Assembly (NCBI GenBank): GCA_023213395.1 | Contig: CM041465.1 | Span: forward strand, 7,750,001 to 7,814,000 | Source: Cycas panzhihuaensis | Lineage: Eukaryota; Cycadophyta | DNA: 64,000 bases | Reading direction: 5' to 3' | Shown here: positions 32,622 through 45,510 of the stretch, piece by piece | Layout of the letters: each line of letters begins with the position of its first letter | Position numbering within the stretch: position 1 is the stretch's first letter | Notes under the pieces: model-generated | Seen by the model: only the letters and a program-made list of their open reading frames with translations | What the model was told of the DNA's origin: nothing | Databases searched by the model: none | Translations under genes and position numbers: made by a program

Positions 32622-32966
32622 ACCAACACTTGTGACAAATATTAACCTGATGCAGTAGGAATATAAGAAACACTATGATGGAAATTGGCTATCAATACTT
32701 ATGACAAATATTAACCTGATGCAGTAAGAATATGAGAAGTACTATGATGAAAATTAGCTACTAAAACTTGTGAAAAATATTAAATTGATGTAGCAGGAAT
32801 ATGAGAAGCACTATGATGAAAATTAGCTACCAATATTTATCGCAAATATTAATCTGACATAGTAAGAATATGAGAAGTACTTTGATGAAAATTAGCCACC
32901 AACACTTGTGGCAAATATAAACCTGACATAACAGGAATATGAGAAGCACTATGGTTGTTATTGCAC
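32622..32966. repeat. Minisatellite, five 69-bp units, in the A leader
   Basis: Units start at 32622, 32691, 32760, 32829 and 32898. Each contains ACTTGTGACAAATATTAA, then GAATATGAGAAG and ACTATGATGAAAATTAGC, with the last unit fading at its end. B has only about two copies at the equivalent place (55555-55680). Confidence 0.95.
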
Positions 32967-34665
32967 TATAGATCATTATTTATAAATAAGTGATCAATAT
33001 ATAAGATTGTAGGCTAATGTAGAAGTTGACATCATTAGGTATATACAATTTAAAACTCAAATGTAGGATGTGTAATCAACCTAATAACCTCTAACTTGTG
33101 TCTAACATATAGTTAAGTTGTTGAAGAGATGTTTAGCCTTCTAGTAGAATTAAGTTGGCCTTCACCTGTGATACCCCTAATTATGCTTGATGATGAAATC
33201 TAAGTCACAATGGAGCCCAAATACTCATAATCCTTACCCAATTTACTAATGAGTAGCTATATACCTCCTTTCAAGAGTGGTATATGTATACCAATACCCA
33301 TGGCTATGATAGATATTAGATTGAGTATATTTTAATCTTGTATTAAAGTTTTAGTTTTCCTAATTCGTTATTAGGATAATCCCTGATTGAGGTATGATGG
33401 TATAGGTAACCAAATTTTATCAATATTTCAGTTTAGTCCAATCTTAACTTGAAACCTACACCTCCTTTATGGCATGATATTCTGCCAACCAAGGTATCTC
33501 AACCTTGGAAAGTATATGAACAGGTACAAGATGATAGAAAATAACATATGTAATGCATTCCTTTTAGGGAGAGTGAATAAATTATCGAATTTATATCAAA
33601 CGTATATATAACTGAAAATAGAGTACTTACTTAGAGTGTCTTTAGAGTACTTGCTTGCAGTGATTTTAAAGTACTAAAATATAATGGTAATAAGTGAGTG
33701 AGGACAATGGATATTTATTCGACCTAGGTTTTTTTTTTTACTCACGTTTACAATGGGTTTTTAAGCTTTATAAAAAGAAGGAAGAAATTTTCTTCAATTT
33801 TTTTTTTTAATATAGAAAAGTAGTCTTCACTAAAACATCCATAACGTTTTCCCACGATAACGAAATTGAGTGCTAGTTTTTATGCTACAAACTAAACTTA
33901 AACTCGTATCTTTAGGAAGTAGAATCAGGTCCAAATAAGTTCTATAAAATTTTTGGCAATCCCACAAAGTGAATGTAATATATTTTCTAAAATTTTTACT
34001 AAAAATAACTACTGTTCACTAAAATAATAATAACTTTCTCATATGACAATGAAATTAGGTGCCAATTTTTGCATTGGAAACTAGACTTAGAGTTTCATCT
34101 TTAAAAATTAGAATTAGGTCAATTAGAGATCTGTAGAAGTTTTGGCAAACTTATGAAGTTTAGTAAGTAAATTTTATTTTTATAGAAAATTTAACTTGCA
34201 AATATCTCATCAACACATGATATCACATGAAATTTTTATCATTTTTTGATCACCAAGGTCTCAATATAGACAAGGTGAGAGCATATAATAATAGATATTT
34301 TAAATGGCTCAAAATTCTTAAAGGAAATAGGCAGAACCTCCCCTTACAAATATTCTTCTAAATATTAGAAAATTTTCAACAGCATTTCCTCTTGTTAAAT
34401 AGACAAAACAAGGGGAAATAAAAGAAGAATGAGATAGCAAAAATAGCTACCAAAGGATTGGAATCCTTGGGCCTTACAACTCCTTATATTGTGCTTCCAA
34501 ACCTGTAAAGGAGAAAGGGAAAGTAAATAATACTAAATATGCTATAATAAAAACTTGAAAATATTTCTAAATCTACTTTCATAATCTCCTTTACCACATG
34601 GATTGTGGGGGAGAAGGAAGTGATAGTTCTATTATAAGTACAAGTAAGGAATATGAAGGAAGCAA
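32967..34665 (-). other. A leader, remainder
   Basis: About 1.7 kb of AT-rich non-coding sequence between the minisatellite and the primer site, homologous in inverted orientation to 53811-55555 of B. The 64-codon frame at 34484-34678 has a counterpart at 53798-54118 in B (MVSELASFIFLTCTYN versus MVLELTSFIFLTCTCN). The likeness follows from shared ancestry and does not prove coding. Confidence 0.65.
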
Positions 34666-34677
34666 GCTCTGATACCA
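34666..34677 (-). promoter_or_regulatory. A primer binding site, intact
   Basis: Minus strand TGGTATCAGAGC, a perfect match to the initiator tRNA-Met site and the only unmutated one in this window. Two bases inside the LTR. Confidence 0.92.
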
Positions 34678-34679
34678 TA

Positions 34680-34976
34680 TGAAAGCAATGGATCTATCCT
34701 TTATCTCCATGCACTAAATACAAACGCAAACATGGGAGCAAGAGAGACTTGAGAGAAAAAGAGTAGCGCTTACAAAATGGGGAGGTGAGAATGAGCCTCC
34801 TTCATTGAACTTTTACTTTCATATTGAGAGAGGGAGTATTAGAGTTAAGTAAAATGAAATTACACATAATACACATGAAAGTTCATTTCACTTAAGTGAT
34901 CTAATTTAAAGTTCACTTAATACCCTTTTAGGAGTAATCAACTAATATAATGACCTTATGATATTAACCTATTTCA
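34680..34976 (-). repeat. A 5' LTR
   Basis: A 297-bp LTR. On the minus strand it starts TGAAATAGGTTAATATCA and ends TTGCTTTCA. It closely matches the 298-bp LTRs of B. C coding sequence resumes right after it. Confidence 0.92.
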
Positions 34977-37368
34977 ATCTTAAAGGTATCAATTAATGTG
35001 GATAGTGAGACTTGGTATAAAAGACTTGACCATGTAAACTATACTAGCTTAGAATTAATACAAAAGATGGAAATAATGATTGGTCTACCTGATATTAAAC
35101 ATGGTAAAGGAGTATATGGAGGTTGTATACTAGGCAAATAATAAAGAGAATGATTTCCTAATGAAAATTATAGGTCAAATAGACCTCTTTAACTAGTATA
35201 CATAGATCTATGTGGACCAATTAATATACCTTCACTTAGAAGAGCTAAATATTTCACAACTTTCATTGATAACTTCATAAGAATGACTTAGGTTTATTTT
35301 CTCAAGTATAGGTTAGATGTACTTCAATGTTTTATTAATTTTAAAAACATGATTAAAAGACATAATAGGCATAAGATATTAACCTTTAGATTAGATAAAG
35401 GGGGAGAATTTATTTCAAATGAATTTAAGGATTATTGCAGATACTTTGGGATAAGGAAATAACTTATTAATTATTATACTCTTCAATAAAATGGGATAGT
35501 AGAAATAAAGAACATGACTATTATTGAGATGGTTAGGAGCATGCTTAAGGATAAGCATCTTGGTAATGAGTATTAAGTATAAGTTCTATATATAAATTTT
35601 TATTTATTGAATAAATGCACAACTAAGGTAGTGACATGGGTTACATGCAAGGAAGCTTGGATAGGTCATAAACCAAGCATTAAACACTTAAGAGTTTTTT
35701 AGTGCATAACTTATGTACATATTCTAGAATAGAGAAGGATAAAATAAAATGACAAAAATACTAAGTATATATTTATAAGATATAATGACTCATCAAGATC
35801 CTATAAGTTATATGACCATAAGAGTAAAAGAATCATCATGAGAAGGGATGTCATCTTTAAAGAAGATGATTATATCAAGAGGTAGTTATTGATAAGGATA
35901 AAGGTAAAAACATTATGATTAAAATGGACCTTGATTTAAGTGGTACAAATATACTTAATATAAGTAAAGTAAGACCATCTACTTCAAGTTAATAGGTTCT
36001 AAACTAAGCATAAAGGGCATATAATGCTCAACATATCTTAGGTACTAACAATGAGAGAACAATAATAAGATCTTAAAGGGTAATTTTTACACTTATGACT
36101 CAAGTCATAGAGTCAAATGAGCCTTAAAACTTTAAAGAGGGAAATAGCTAAGATAAATAGAAACATGTAATGAAGGAAGAATATAATGCCTTGGTAAAAA
36201 ATGACATATGGGAGTCAGTTAATTTGCCACCTAGAAAGAATGTCATTGGGACAAAATGGGACTATAAGACCAAGTATAACTCAGATGGGTCCGTTGACAA
36301 ATATAAGGCATGAGTAGTTGCAAAGGGCTATGCTCAAATTAAAGGCATATATTATAATGAAACATTTACACATATTGCAAGGTTAGAAATAATTAGATTA
36401 ATCATGGCCTTATCTACACAATAGGGTTAGATAATCCATCAAATAAATGTGAAAAATACCTTCTTAAATGGACATATAGATGAAGATATATATGTCTAAT
36501 AGAATAAGGGTTTTGAAGTAAATAGAAAGGAAGACAAGGTGTATAAACTCAAAAAGGCCTTATATGGACTCAAATAGGTACTTAAAGTATGGTACTTTAG
36601 GATTGATAAATACTTTAAGGATAAAGTATTCTTAAAGAGCTAATTAGACCCTAATTTGCATATAAAATTGGAAGGGAACTTAATATTAATTATTGGATTA
36701 TATATAGATGACCTACTATATACTAGGAATTATAATTACTTGTCTCAAAGGTCTAAGTAAGATATATGCAAAGAGTTTAAAATGATAGACTTGGAACTTA
36801 TGCATTATTTCTTAGGAATTAACGTTTGGTGGGATGAAAAGGAGAAATTTGTGTCATAAAAGAAATACACATTAGATATGTTATATAAATTCAATATAGA
36901 TAATTATAAGCCACTTACAACACTAACATAAATTGGGTTGAAATTATCTATATTTGAGAAATCTAAATCAATTGATCCTGCACTCTATAGATAGTAGATT
37001 AGGAGCCTTATTTACTTGAATTCAACTCAACCAGATATTATATATGTAGTCAGTGTGGTTTTTAGGCTTATGCATAAGCCTAAGATAAAATATTGATAAG
37101 TAGCCAAAAGGATTCTTAGGTTATGTATTTACTTTAGGAAATCTACTTTAGGTTCAATAGTAGTAGCATGAAGTTTAAAGAAGCAAATAACTATGTCTTT
37201 CTCTATTGTAGAAACATAGTACATAGTAGTTGTAGTAGGAGCTTATAAGATAATTTGGCTTAAGAGATTGCTTTAAGATTTATAGAAAGAATAGATTAGT
37301 TCCACATAGTTATTTTGTGATAATTAAAGTATAATTCAGATGATAAGGAATCTGGGGTTTCATGGCAG
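34977..37368 (+). pseudogene. pol: C integrase, reverse transcriptase and RNase H
   Basis: Pre-integrase ETWYKRLDHVNY at about 35010, then integrase DLCGPINIPS, TFIDNFIRM, RLDKGGEF and NGIVEIKN (catalytic Glu present). RT begins near 36165: NDIWESVNLPPRKNVIGTKW, YAQIKGIYYNETF, INVKNTFLNGHIDEDIYV, KKALYGLK, with YIDDLLYTRN at 36701 (both Asp intact). Then GINVWWDEKEKF, KKYTLDML, LIYLNSTQPDIIYVV, and RNase H MSFSIVET, FCDN and MIRN. Dozens of stops, nearly all at likely Gln or Trp codons. It ends inside RNase H where G3 begins. Confidence 0.9.
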
Positions 37369-39546
37369 TGTTTTACCAAAACCTGGTCTCTTATTTATCT
37401 TTATAACTTTAAGTGTATTTTTTGTATAGTTTCACGAAGAAACTAAATAATGGACTTGGTTTTATAATATGTTAGGCCATGCTTTGATGAATTAATATAT
37501 TGATTTTCTTCATGATATATGATGAATGATGATGTGTTGTATATTTATACTATCACCTGCTAGTGACTAATACTTATAGCACTAAATTTTCCTTTCACGA
37601 TTATTTTAATTCAACTCTTCCTTTACAACTTTTCTTTTTCATATTTTTTTAATCTTGATTTCACCTATACTTTGTTATTTTTTATCATTTTTAGGCTTAT
37701 GCTTATCATTTTCATAATATTTTAGGCCTCTTTTCTCATTAATAAAGTCATTTGTACCTAAATTTATGATTAAAAAATTAAATTTTAACTTTTAATGAGT
37801 TATTTTTTATTTTTCCACTTATCACATTTTTTGTGCTGCAAAAAATGTAATTGATTGTGTTTTCAAAGTAAAGTCATGTTTTTAGTAGGTCTAAAAATGT
37901 GACCAATCACATTGTTGACTATTATGTATGCAAAACTTAGTGAACAAGCAAGATTTTTTCATGTTGTCACACTGATTTGATGAAATCTTATCTTTTAAAT
38001 ACCAAGAAGTGACCTGAAGGGTATTGTTGTCTATCACTAAAAATTAGAGAGTCAAGAGATCAAGATTTAGTGTCTTTTTTAAATATTTTTAGAGACTTTT
38101 TAAAGATTTCTGCTACTCTAACTTAGAGAATTACTTTTGATGATACTTATGGGTGAAATCGAGAGGAGATTTTGATGTTATAGCTTACTATTTTACCAAT
38201 GTTTGAATTTTGATGGTTTTCTCTTCAAGTTTCATGACCCTTCTTATCATTTTTATCCTCAAAACTCCTTTCTAATGGTAAGACCTTTCTTATTCAAAGT
38301 TCTTATGATATTATTACTTGTTGGAGATTATTTTTTACTTAGAATTTGATCTTTCTTTCTATTGGTATTTGTGGAGATCTTGTACTCATTTTTGACTTAG
38401 AATCTTGGTTGAAAGGTTAGTCCTTTGTGGGGTTAAAAAGAAGATAAGCTAGGGTGAAGCATGATTATCTCTTGACTAGCTAATTAGCTATCTCTTCCTA
38501 TTCTTTCATAATAGTCTAAATTTTAAGTGATTTATTGTATTTTTAGCTTATGTTTGGTTGTGGTTTAGTTTTTGGTGGTTGTTGTCTTTCTTCCTTTACT
38601 AGTTTTGGGGGAAGAGTTTGGAGAAATTTGATCAAATGAAAGAGAAAGAGCTATTTTGAGGTAGGATTTTTTTTTTTTCAAAAATAGGAAAGATGTCCTG
38701 GTTTTAATTCTTGTATGATTTCACTCTTTGATTTATTTTCTTCTTAAAAAAAAATCTAAATTATTGAATGATATATATGTGTAATTTTTTAGATCATTAG
38801 AGTCTCAAGGATCCCTTTGGAGTTCATTTTACTCAAATTGTAATAGAATCTCTAAGTTGTTTGGCTTGTGACTTATGTAAGGATTGTGATTGGTTGCATG
38901 CAATACTAATGGTCTAAAAATTCATTTAAAATAATAGTAGAAGGTCTTTAAAAATTCTCTTTTTATTCTATAATCTTCATTTGAAGGAAAGATAGCATGT
39001 GCTTGAGATAAAAAGTTTTTCATTGATATTACATGTTATTGGACTTCTTAAAATTTTGCATAAGTAGTTGCATATTATGTTGTATATTATACTAGTGTTT
39101 CTCTTTACTTGGTAAAGTGTGTATTACATCTAAAGGAAATAATTTCATACTCATTTTAGTGTGCTTTATTTTTGAATAACAAAAAAAAAAAAAAAAATAT
39201 TGTATACATAACTAGTTTTCTTTGCTTATTTATTAAAGGTAAAATAAGTCTTATATTTTTATTGATTACCTTTGTATTTCATTTCATTTTGTTAAAAAAT
39301 ATAAACAAAACAAAAAAGACACAAACCCCTTTCCATTGCCTATCCCTTCCTATTTATTTAAGTAGCACTCCAAATGTTGAAAGAATTAAATGATAGGAAT
39401 CCCTAGGAAGGACATAAAGAACATTATCAGAGTAGCTATGAACTTAGAACTCCTTCATCTGGTTGTGTAGGCTACTGGATTTAATCACCCCTATATATCC
39501 TAGCCTTTCATCACTTCATTCATTCATAACTTTATTAGATGACAAA
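37369..39546 (+). repeat. Candidate 5' LTR of G3
   Basis: About 2.2 kb of non-coding AT-rich sequence between the broken C RNase H and the G3 leader. It begins TGTTTTACC. The end is uncertain; near 39555 GGTGGAGACTCC resembles the region following LTRs in Tat/Athila relatives. Contains an A run of about 17 at 39180-39197. The partner LTR is outside the window. Confidence 0.4.
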
Positions 39547-39779
39547 GTTAGGTGGAGACTCCTTCTTAGGAGTTGGATAAAGGTGGTCACTTAGGACTTT
39601 GTATCTCCTAGTTTAGATATAAAATGAAAGATAATATTCCATCGATTGAGAGATATCTAGTTTAGGTCCACTTGAGTTACATCATCTTTCTAGCAACTAT
39701 ACTAGGGAGCTATCATTTGTTCTCTTTCTAAAGTAATAAAAAACACAACGCCTACTCTTAGGCGATCTTTGAGGTTTCA

Positions 39780-41867
39780 AGTCCTCTCATCAGATCTTGA
39801 AGCTCATCCTTCATATTTTGGTCAAGAAGTTTCATTATCTTATGTCAAATCTTTAGAACTTTATGCTCATAAAACTTACATTTATCCTCCTAAAGATTTG
39901 ACTTAATTGTACTACATAAATATAGAGCAAAGATATCTTGAACCCTCTTAATATCATGGTGATCCTTATTTTGCACAAAAGAAACTACCTCTTATTTAAG
40001 CACACTCATCATACTTTGAGTTGGTTCTCACTAAGATTCCTACTCCACTTCACATGCCTGGTTATCAAGATCCATTCTATTTAGAGACTCATACCATGAC
40101 ATCCTCACCATAACATTATCAATTTGATCTTTTGTGTGAGGAATATAAGACAATTTAAGTTGAGCCTCTAATCATGCCTGGCACTATTTGATCTTCCCAT
40201 CTTCCTTCAATAAGACCACTCTCCTTCTAGGCTAAAAGTTTGGATTCATTCACCTTACACTATATCTTCTACATATGAAGGCACTTCTATTATTCCTATC
40301 TATGGTAACCTTAATTTCTCTCATGTGCCTACTTCAAGTCAAGAGGTTTTGCCTTCACCAAGCCTATGACCTATCTGTTCCTATACTACTAGAGTTGCCT
40401 CCTCTCATCTTATGTCCTCCACCACTCAACTTTATACATCACATATAGTTTTTCCATAGGTCATTACACCTCATGCACCTTCTCCTAGAATATCTAGTAT
40501 GGCCTCTTCTTTTCAACATATCTCCTATACTTATTCCAACTATCCTTATACTTCAATAAGTCAATTTCAAACCTTGAGAGTTCCCAATCCTACTTCTTCC
40601 TCACATATTCCTATACCTACTTTATAACCAACTCTTTTTCCTACTTTCAATCTGATCTTCCTATAACATCTTATGCCCTAAACCAATTCTATGGTTAACC
40701 ACATAGCTTGGTTTAATCCCCCATCTACTTTTCCATCTCATACTATTTCCTAACAACAATAATAATAATAATTACAACAACATGTTCCTTCATCTATTCC
40801 ATATCCATCATCCTTTCCTCAACGTCTTACTACATTGAGGCCAAAGAGACCTTTATTGGATTATATGAAATCCCCATTTCCATGTGAAGTCCTTTTATCT
40901 CCTATGCCTCATTTCTTTCTTGAAATGCCTAAATTTTCAGGGAGCTCTTCTTAGGATCCCACTTCTCATATACATATATTTGCACTTGCTTGTATAGATT
41001 TCATGCTATACGATTACATCATGATGCACTTGTTCCATAAATCACTTTAAGGTGATGCCTTGAAGTGGTTTTACCAACTTCTTTTAGCTTTCATCCTCTC
41101 GTTCTAGCAATTAGTTGATTCTTTTATCAACTATTTTGTTATAGTAAGACCTTTTAAATTTAGCATCAAGTCCTTTTATCCATTAAGTAGAACCATGACG
41201 AGACCTTAAGAGACTTTGTGAGAAGGTTTCAAGATTAGGTATATGCTTGTCATTCACATATTAATCCTAGTCTACTATTTGATTTATTTACTAATGCTTT
41301 GAGGTCCCATGTATACCTTGAATTCTTAAAACTTAGCCCTCAAACTTATGAAGAGGTTGTTGATCGTTGCTTATCTTTGGAAACATTCAAGATTTAAGTG
41401 GGTACTAAGAAGGTTGGGAAACCTATTTCCTAAAAAAAAATTATTTAAACAATGAAGGCTTCTTATCTCGAACTTATTTATGATCACCTAACTTCTTCTA
41501 TTAGATCGTTGGAGTATGCAATCAATACTAAGTTGTGCGTTGATGGTCCTTCTTAAAGTCAACTCTCGTAGGAGACTAAAGTGATCCATCTTACTGAAGG
41601 AAGGAAGAAACAAGCTCTTCCTCCACCTCCTCCTTCTTTCATAAAGATAAAATGGTGCTTGTATCATTAAATAAATACTCATGATAGGAGTGAGTACTGT
41701 ACAATTCAAAATACTACCCAAAATACAAATGTCCAATCAAACCACTCCTCTCAATCATCCCAAGATTAAATGATCCATAAGGATCATTTATCTCAATATA
41801 ACGAGAAAATGAAAAAAGGGAAAGGAAAAGCAGGTCTAAGATGATGAAGATAAACCTTCGAGTTCTA
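39780..41867 (+). pseudogene. gag: G3 gag
   Basis: The capsid region at about 40880-41400 reads MPHFFLEMPKFSGSS, DPTSHIHIFALACIDFM, GDALKWFYQLLLAFI, FINYFV, and then a pattern of L-x-x-P-Q/T-YEE, all typical of Tat-group gag. The N-terminal part (39780-40860) is Pro/Ser/Tyr-rich without recognised domain and includes a short AAT repeat at 40758-40780. Frames shift several times and stops are frequent. Interrupted at 41872 by E. Confidence 0.75.
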
Positions 41868-41872
41868 ATTTA
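41868..41872. repeat. E target-site duplication, left copy
   Basis: ATTTA before the left LTR of E; the right copy is ATTCA at 45839-45843, one transition apart. Confidence 0.7.
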
Positions 41873-42160
41873 TGAAGAATAATAGAGACAGAGTAGAGCA
41901 AGAATAATTATAATATTACTTCATATTCAACCCATATTTACAAAAGAATAATAAATTTCATTGATGTAGGTGGTGTTGATAAACACTAGGGTTTTGAGAC
42001 CTAAAATTTATATTTGAGAGGTGGGTAGGAGCCTACCTCAACTTAAATTTAAAAAAATATAAAAAAATAAATAATGTATTTAAAATAAAACTTACCATAA
42101 CGACTCTAGTGGCCCTTGTACTCCTAATGCAAATATTAGGTGATGAATATTAACTTAATA
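41873..42160 (-). repeat. E 3' LTR (left)
   Basis: On the plus strand it starts TGAAGAATAAT and ends TTAACTTAATA (the final CA has become TA). Confidence 0.88.
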
Positions 42161-42173
42161 TTCTCTCCCTTAA
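42161..42173 (-). promoter_or_regulatory. E polypurine tract
   Basis: Minus strand TTAAGGGAGAGAA immediately before the 3' LTR, the priming site for second-strand DNA. Confidence 0.7.
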
Positions 42174-42189
42174 TGTCCATTACATATAT

Positions 42190-42861
42190 CTTCAACTTTT
42201 TTTTGAATTTATGGTACTTATACTTTAGAAAAGCTGTAAGAGAGAGATTGAACACATGTTCTTTAGCTTTTTCACGATCATTGAAGTGATCATCAACCTG
42301 CATTATTGTCCTTGTAATGTAGTCTTTTTCAATAATATGTTTCCAAGCTTATCTTGAATGAGTGGGTGTGGCTTCTTTATGATATTTGTCTTTTTAATCT
42401 TTTGCCTTATTAGAGTTAATCATGTCAAAGGTATATATAACCTTATCAAATACAACAATGTGATCATTAATTTTATTAGAATCTTTAATAGTATATGTAA
42501 CATTAGCCATTTCAATAATGTTTACCTGCTATAACATTTGTCCCACATGAAAAACATCATCAATATAATTAGTTCCATCTAGTTCTAAAGTGTTTCCCCT
42601 ATAAATAGATTGCAAGGTATCCTATATAGTTTTAGAAGTGGTTATTTTACTAACACTAGTGAATATAGTATCATCTAAAGCACAAAAAATCAAGGTTAAA
42701 GCCTCATTATCTTTTCTCATATTTTCTTCAATATTTGGTTCATAACCATCTTTTATAAACTTTTAAAGATCAATTGTAATAAAATATGACTTCATTACTT
42801 TACTCTAAATTTAAAAATTAGTTCTATCGAATATATGAAAACTTATGTTACTAATGTTCAT
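42190..42861 (-). pseudogene. gag: E gag remnant
   Basis: Minus-strand reading from an ATG at 42859-42861: MNISNISFHIFDRTNF, KVMKSYFITIDL, KFIKDGYEPNIEENMRKDNE, LTLIFCALDDTIFTSVSK, DTLQSIYRGN, MANVTYTIKDSNKINDHIVVF and KEATPTHSR. This is the plant copia gag pattern, related to but distinct from C gag. Stops lie at likely Trp and Gln codons, for example in the NF-x-x-W-S opening. It runs to within 30 bp of the polypurine tract, so nothing of pol follows. Confidence 0.8.
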
Positions 42862-45510
42862 TACTATTGTAAAAACCTTTAATGCATAATCTAAAAGGTA
42901 TAGACTTAATGAATAAATAATGATCATTTTAACCTCAAATTAAAAAATAACTTAAAATATGTAATAAATCTCCTTTTACATGAACTTTCAACAAGATTTC
43001 AACATAGATTCCTTGTTAATCAATGAAAAGTAACTTAGCAATAATAGGAATATGTAGTTTTTCAAATAAAAAAGAGAATAAATGTGGTTTTTCTTAGCAA
43101 TGTAGGGTTCCTCTTTAAATAACTTGAAAAAATAACTTAATAATAAAGGAAAGATATATCCTTTCAAATTGAAATCAACAAATGCTCCTTTTGAATGAAG
43201 ATATACAAATGAAGCAATCAAGATTTCACAATGATTATAAATGCACCATGATACCATAAAATATTTTTGAATAATCTAATGCAAGTGATGCAAACTAAAT
43301 GTACCTTTAAATAATCTTGATTGATTAATAAGGAGTTAAAAGAGAACCAAAATGGATCTATAATCCACTTTACTATTAAAAAAATAAAAGAAGTTAACTA
43401 AGTAATGAGATGAAAAGTATATATCCTTAAAAATAATGCAAGATAAATGTTCTATTTTAGAGTGAAATAAATATACAATCAATGATCATTTCAAAATAAT
43501 ATTGATGAACCTTAAAAGGTAAAGGCCTATGAGATAAGCTTATAGTTATGTAATATAATGCACCTTATATAGCCTTTAATCAAATTTTAAAATGATTTAC
43601 TAATTAGCCAAAAAATAACTTGAAATATATATAAACCTTCAAATAGATGATTTCTTAATTAATCAAAATGGAACTCAGTAATAAAAGGGTATATTATTTC
43701 AAATTGAATTCAATAAATATTCTTGCAAAATAAACTTCTACAAGGATTCAAATAAGCTTTAAAAGGAAATGAAATACTTTTGAATAATCATATGTAACTA
43801 AATGCACCTTTAAATACAATAGATGAGACCTTGATATAGATGTTTTTAAAGGCAAACTTTAATAGAGAGCTGAAATGGAGTAAAATGAGCATTCTATTTA
43901 TTTCACTATATGGATGAAAACATTAAGAGTAAATTAACAGTAAATGTTCTTCTATATGAGCCCATTTTAATCTAAGGAAAAATGCAAGGTATGTTATGAT
44001 CATAACCTTGAAATATACTCCTTTGTTTCACTTTAAATGCACCTTTAAGTGAATTATTTAAAGAGATAAAAATGACCTTAAATAAGCAAAAGATATGCTT
44101 GAAAAAACTTTAAAATCATGTTTATATGCTAAAAGATAAAGTAACAATTTTAAAACTGAGTTATAAAGAGTTTGAATACATCAATTTGAAGCATTTATTT
44201 CCAAAATAGCTCCTTCTTTTTAGGAGGCTAAATTATAACTAAATAGCTATAAAATTTAGTTTTGAGCTTCCAAAATAGATAAAAAACTATTAATAATATA
44301 TTAGCAATTCAATAATATATAACTATACTAAGTTAGAATGAAAAAATAACTTAAAATATTTGAAAATAACCTAAACTAGGGTTAATCAAAAGACTTAAAT
44401 GTATCAGCTTTAAAACCCTATAAAATAGCCTTAAATCTCATTAAAACTTACTTTAATATATAGATAATCAAAATACCTTTATGATAGATCCAGCTATTTG
44501 AAAAATAGACTCCTAGATCAAAAGTTACAACAAAAATAGTATAAAATCCCTTTTAAAGTAGAAAAACTGTGTAAAGGGGGGTTAAGCCCCTTAGGCAAGC
44601 TAGCTTCTGGTCACATGAAGGGCTAAAATGACCACCTAAAGGGGGATAAAAGGCTTATCCATATACAGACTTAAACTATTATAAAAAATAGTTAAATTAA
44701 AGTTAAATTTTATTTTAAAAAAATGAAAAAAAAAATAAAAATTAAATGTACTACATGTGACTTACATGCGTGTATAGAACTTTGGTGAGATCATTCTCTA
44801 TCCACACAACTCAAATTGAGTCAAAATTTAAGGGGTTCCTAGATACCCTATTGGAAAGTCACAGATCAAATTTCATGATAATTTGATAACCAGAGAGAGA
44901 GAATGAAGTCAATAAAGATAGGAAGGTTGTACGGACTGCATAGAGGTCATATGGCTCAGAGAGGACCCAAAATCACTCAGAGGCTACTCTATCCAGACCT
45001 TATTAGGCCTACACCCCTACTATGAAATATATTTAATGAAAAATAAAGGAAAAATGAGCAAATAAGAAAAGGAGTAGAGGGGTTTCACTAGCTAGAATAA
45101 GTAGCCGAGCTTCCATGAGGGAGATCTCCATAAAGAGGCAATGAATTTTTGATTTGTTAGTTGCATTGAAAAGCTATCTTACCAAGGATTCAAACTAGTA
45201 GTTATATTCTAAGGTTTTGTGTACTAAGAAGAGAGCACCAACCCATTAAAACTCAGGAAGGAGATAGGAACCTTAAGAAAATTGATAAAAATAATTAAAT
45301 AACTTTATAAAACTTGATGAAATCATAGTATGAACACTCCAAATGTGTGCTAGGCCATTTATGATAATAATGGATACAAAAAACTAGAGAAAATTTGAAG
45401 ATTTGAAGCTTACAAATGAAAATAATCAAATATTCAATAAAATACTATGCAAACTATAGAAGTAATATTAGAGAATGAATAAATATTATACGTAAACTTA
45501 CCTTGAGCTC
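42862..45510 (-). other. E long leader with degenerate internal repeats
   Basis: About 2.6 kb of AT-rich sequence without coding domains. A block of about 45-55 bp (AATAACTTA-ATAATAAAGG-ATAT-TTTCAAATTGAA) recurs in diverged form at about 43025, 43127 and 43664. The 89-codon frame at 42988-43257 is the translation of two of these copies. Confidence 0.6.

Larger units (their letters stand above)
27523..34976 (-). mobile_element. A: Ty1/copia element, same family as B
   Basis: Minus-strand order: intact 5' LTR (34680-34976), perfect primer site (34666-34677), a leader with a 69-bp minisatellite, gag, protease, integrase, RT, RNase H, 3' UTR, polypurine tract (27562-27573, sense AAGGGGGAGAT) and a 3' LTR reduced to 39 bp. 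It matches copia B (53499-61114) over its whole length, but lies in the opposite orientation. Inserted in C after its protease. Confidence 0.9.
6898..37368 (+). mobile_element. C: Ty1/copia LTR retrotransposon split by three guests
   Basis: Four separated blocks read as one plus-strand copia element: 6898-10102 (LTR, leader, gag), 19865-20207 (gag tail), 27117-27522 (protease region) and 34977-37368 (integrase, RT, RNase H). They are separated by G2, a LINE and copia element A. Each guest is bounded by matching or near-matching short duplications of C sequence. Without guests C is about 6.3 kb up to its RNase H, a normal copia size. Its 3' end is replaced by the start of G3 at 37369 and would lie beyond the window. 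Confidence 0.85.

Noticed and set aside
32622-32966. The 69-bp repeats as a protein-coding repeat (69 is 23 codons)
   Set aside because: No frame stays open through the units, and the block lies in the untranslated leader of copia A.
39180-39197. A17 run as the tail of a processed pseudogene or LINE
   Set aside because: No coding or LINE sequence upstream and no flanking duplication seen; treated as a homopolymer in the G3 LTR/leader.
41488-41736. Minus-strand 82-codon ORF
   Set aside because: Shadow of G3 gag, which reads on the plus strand with family motifs.
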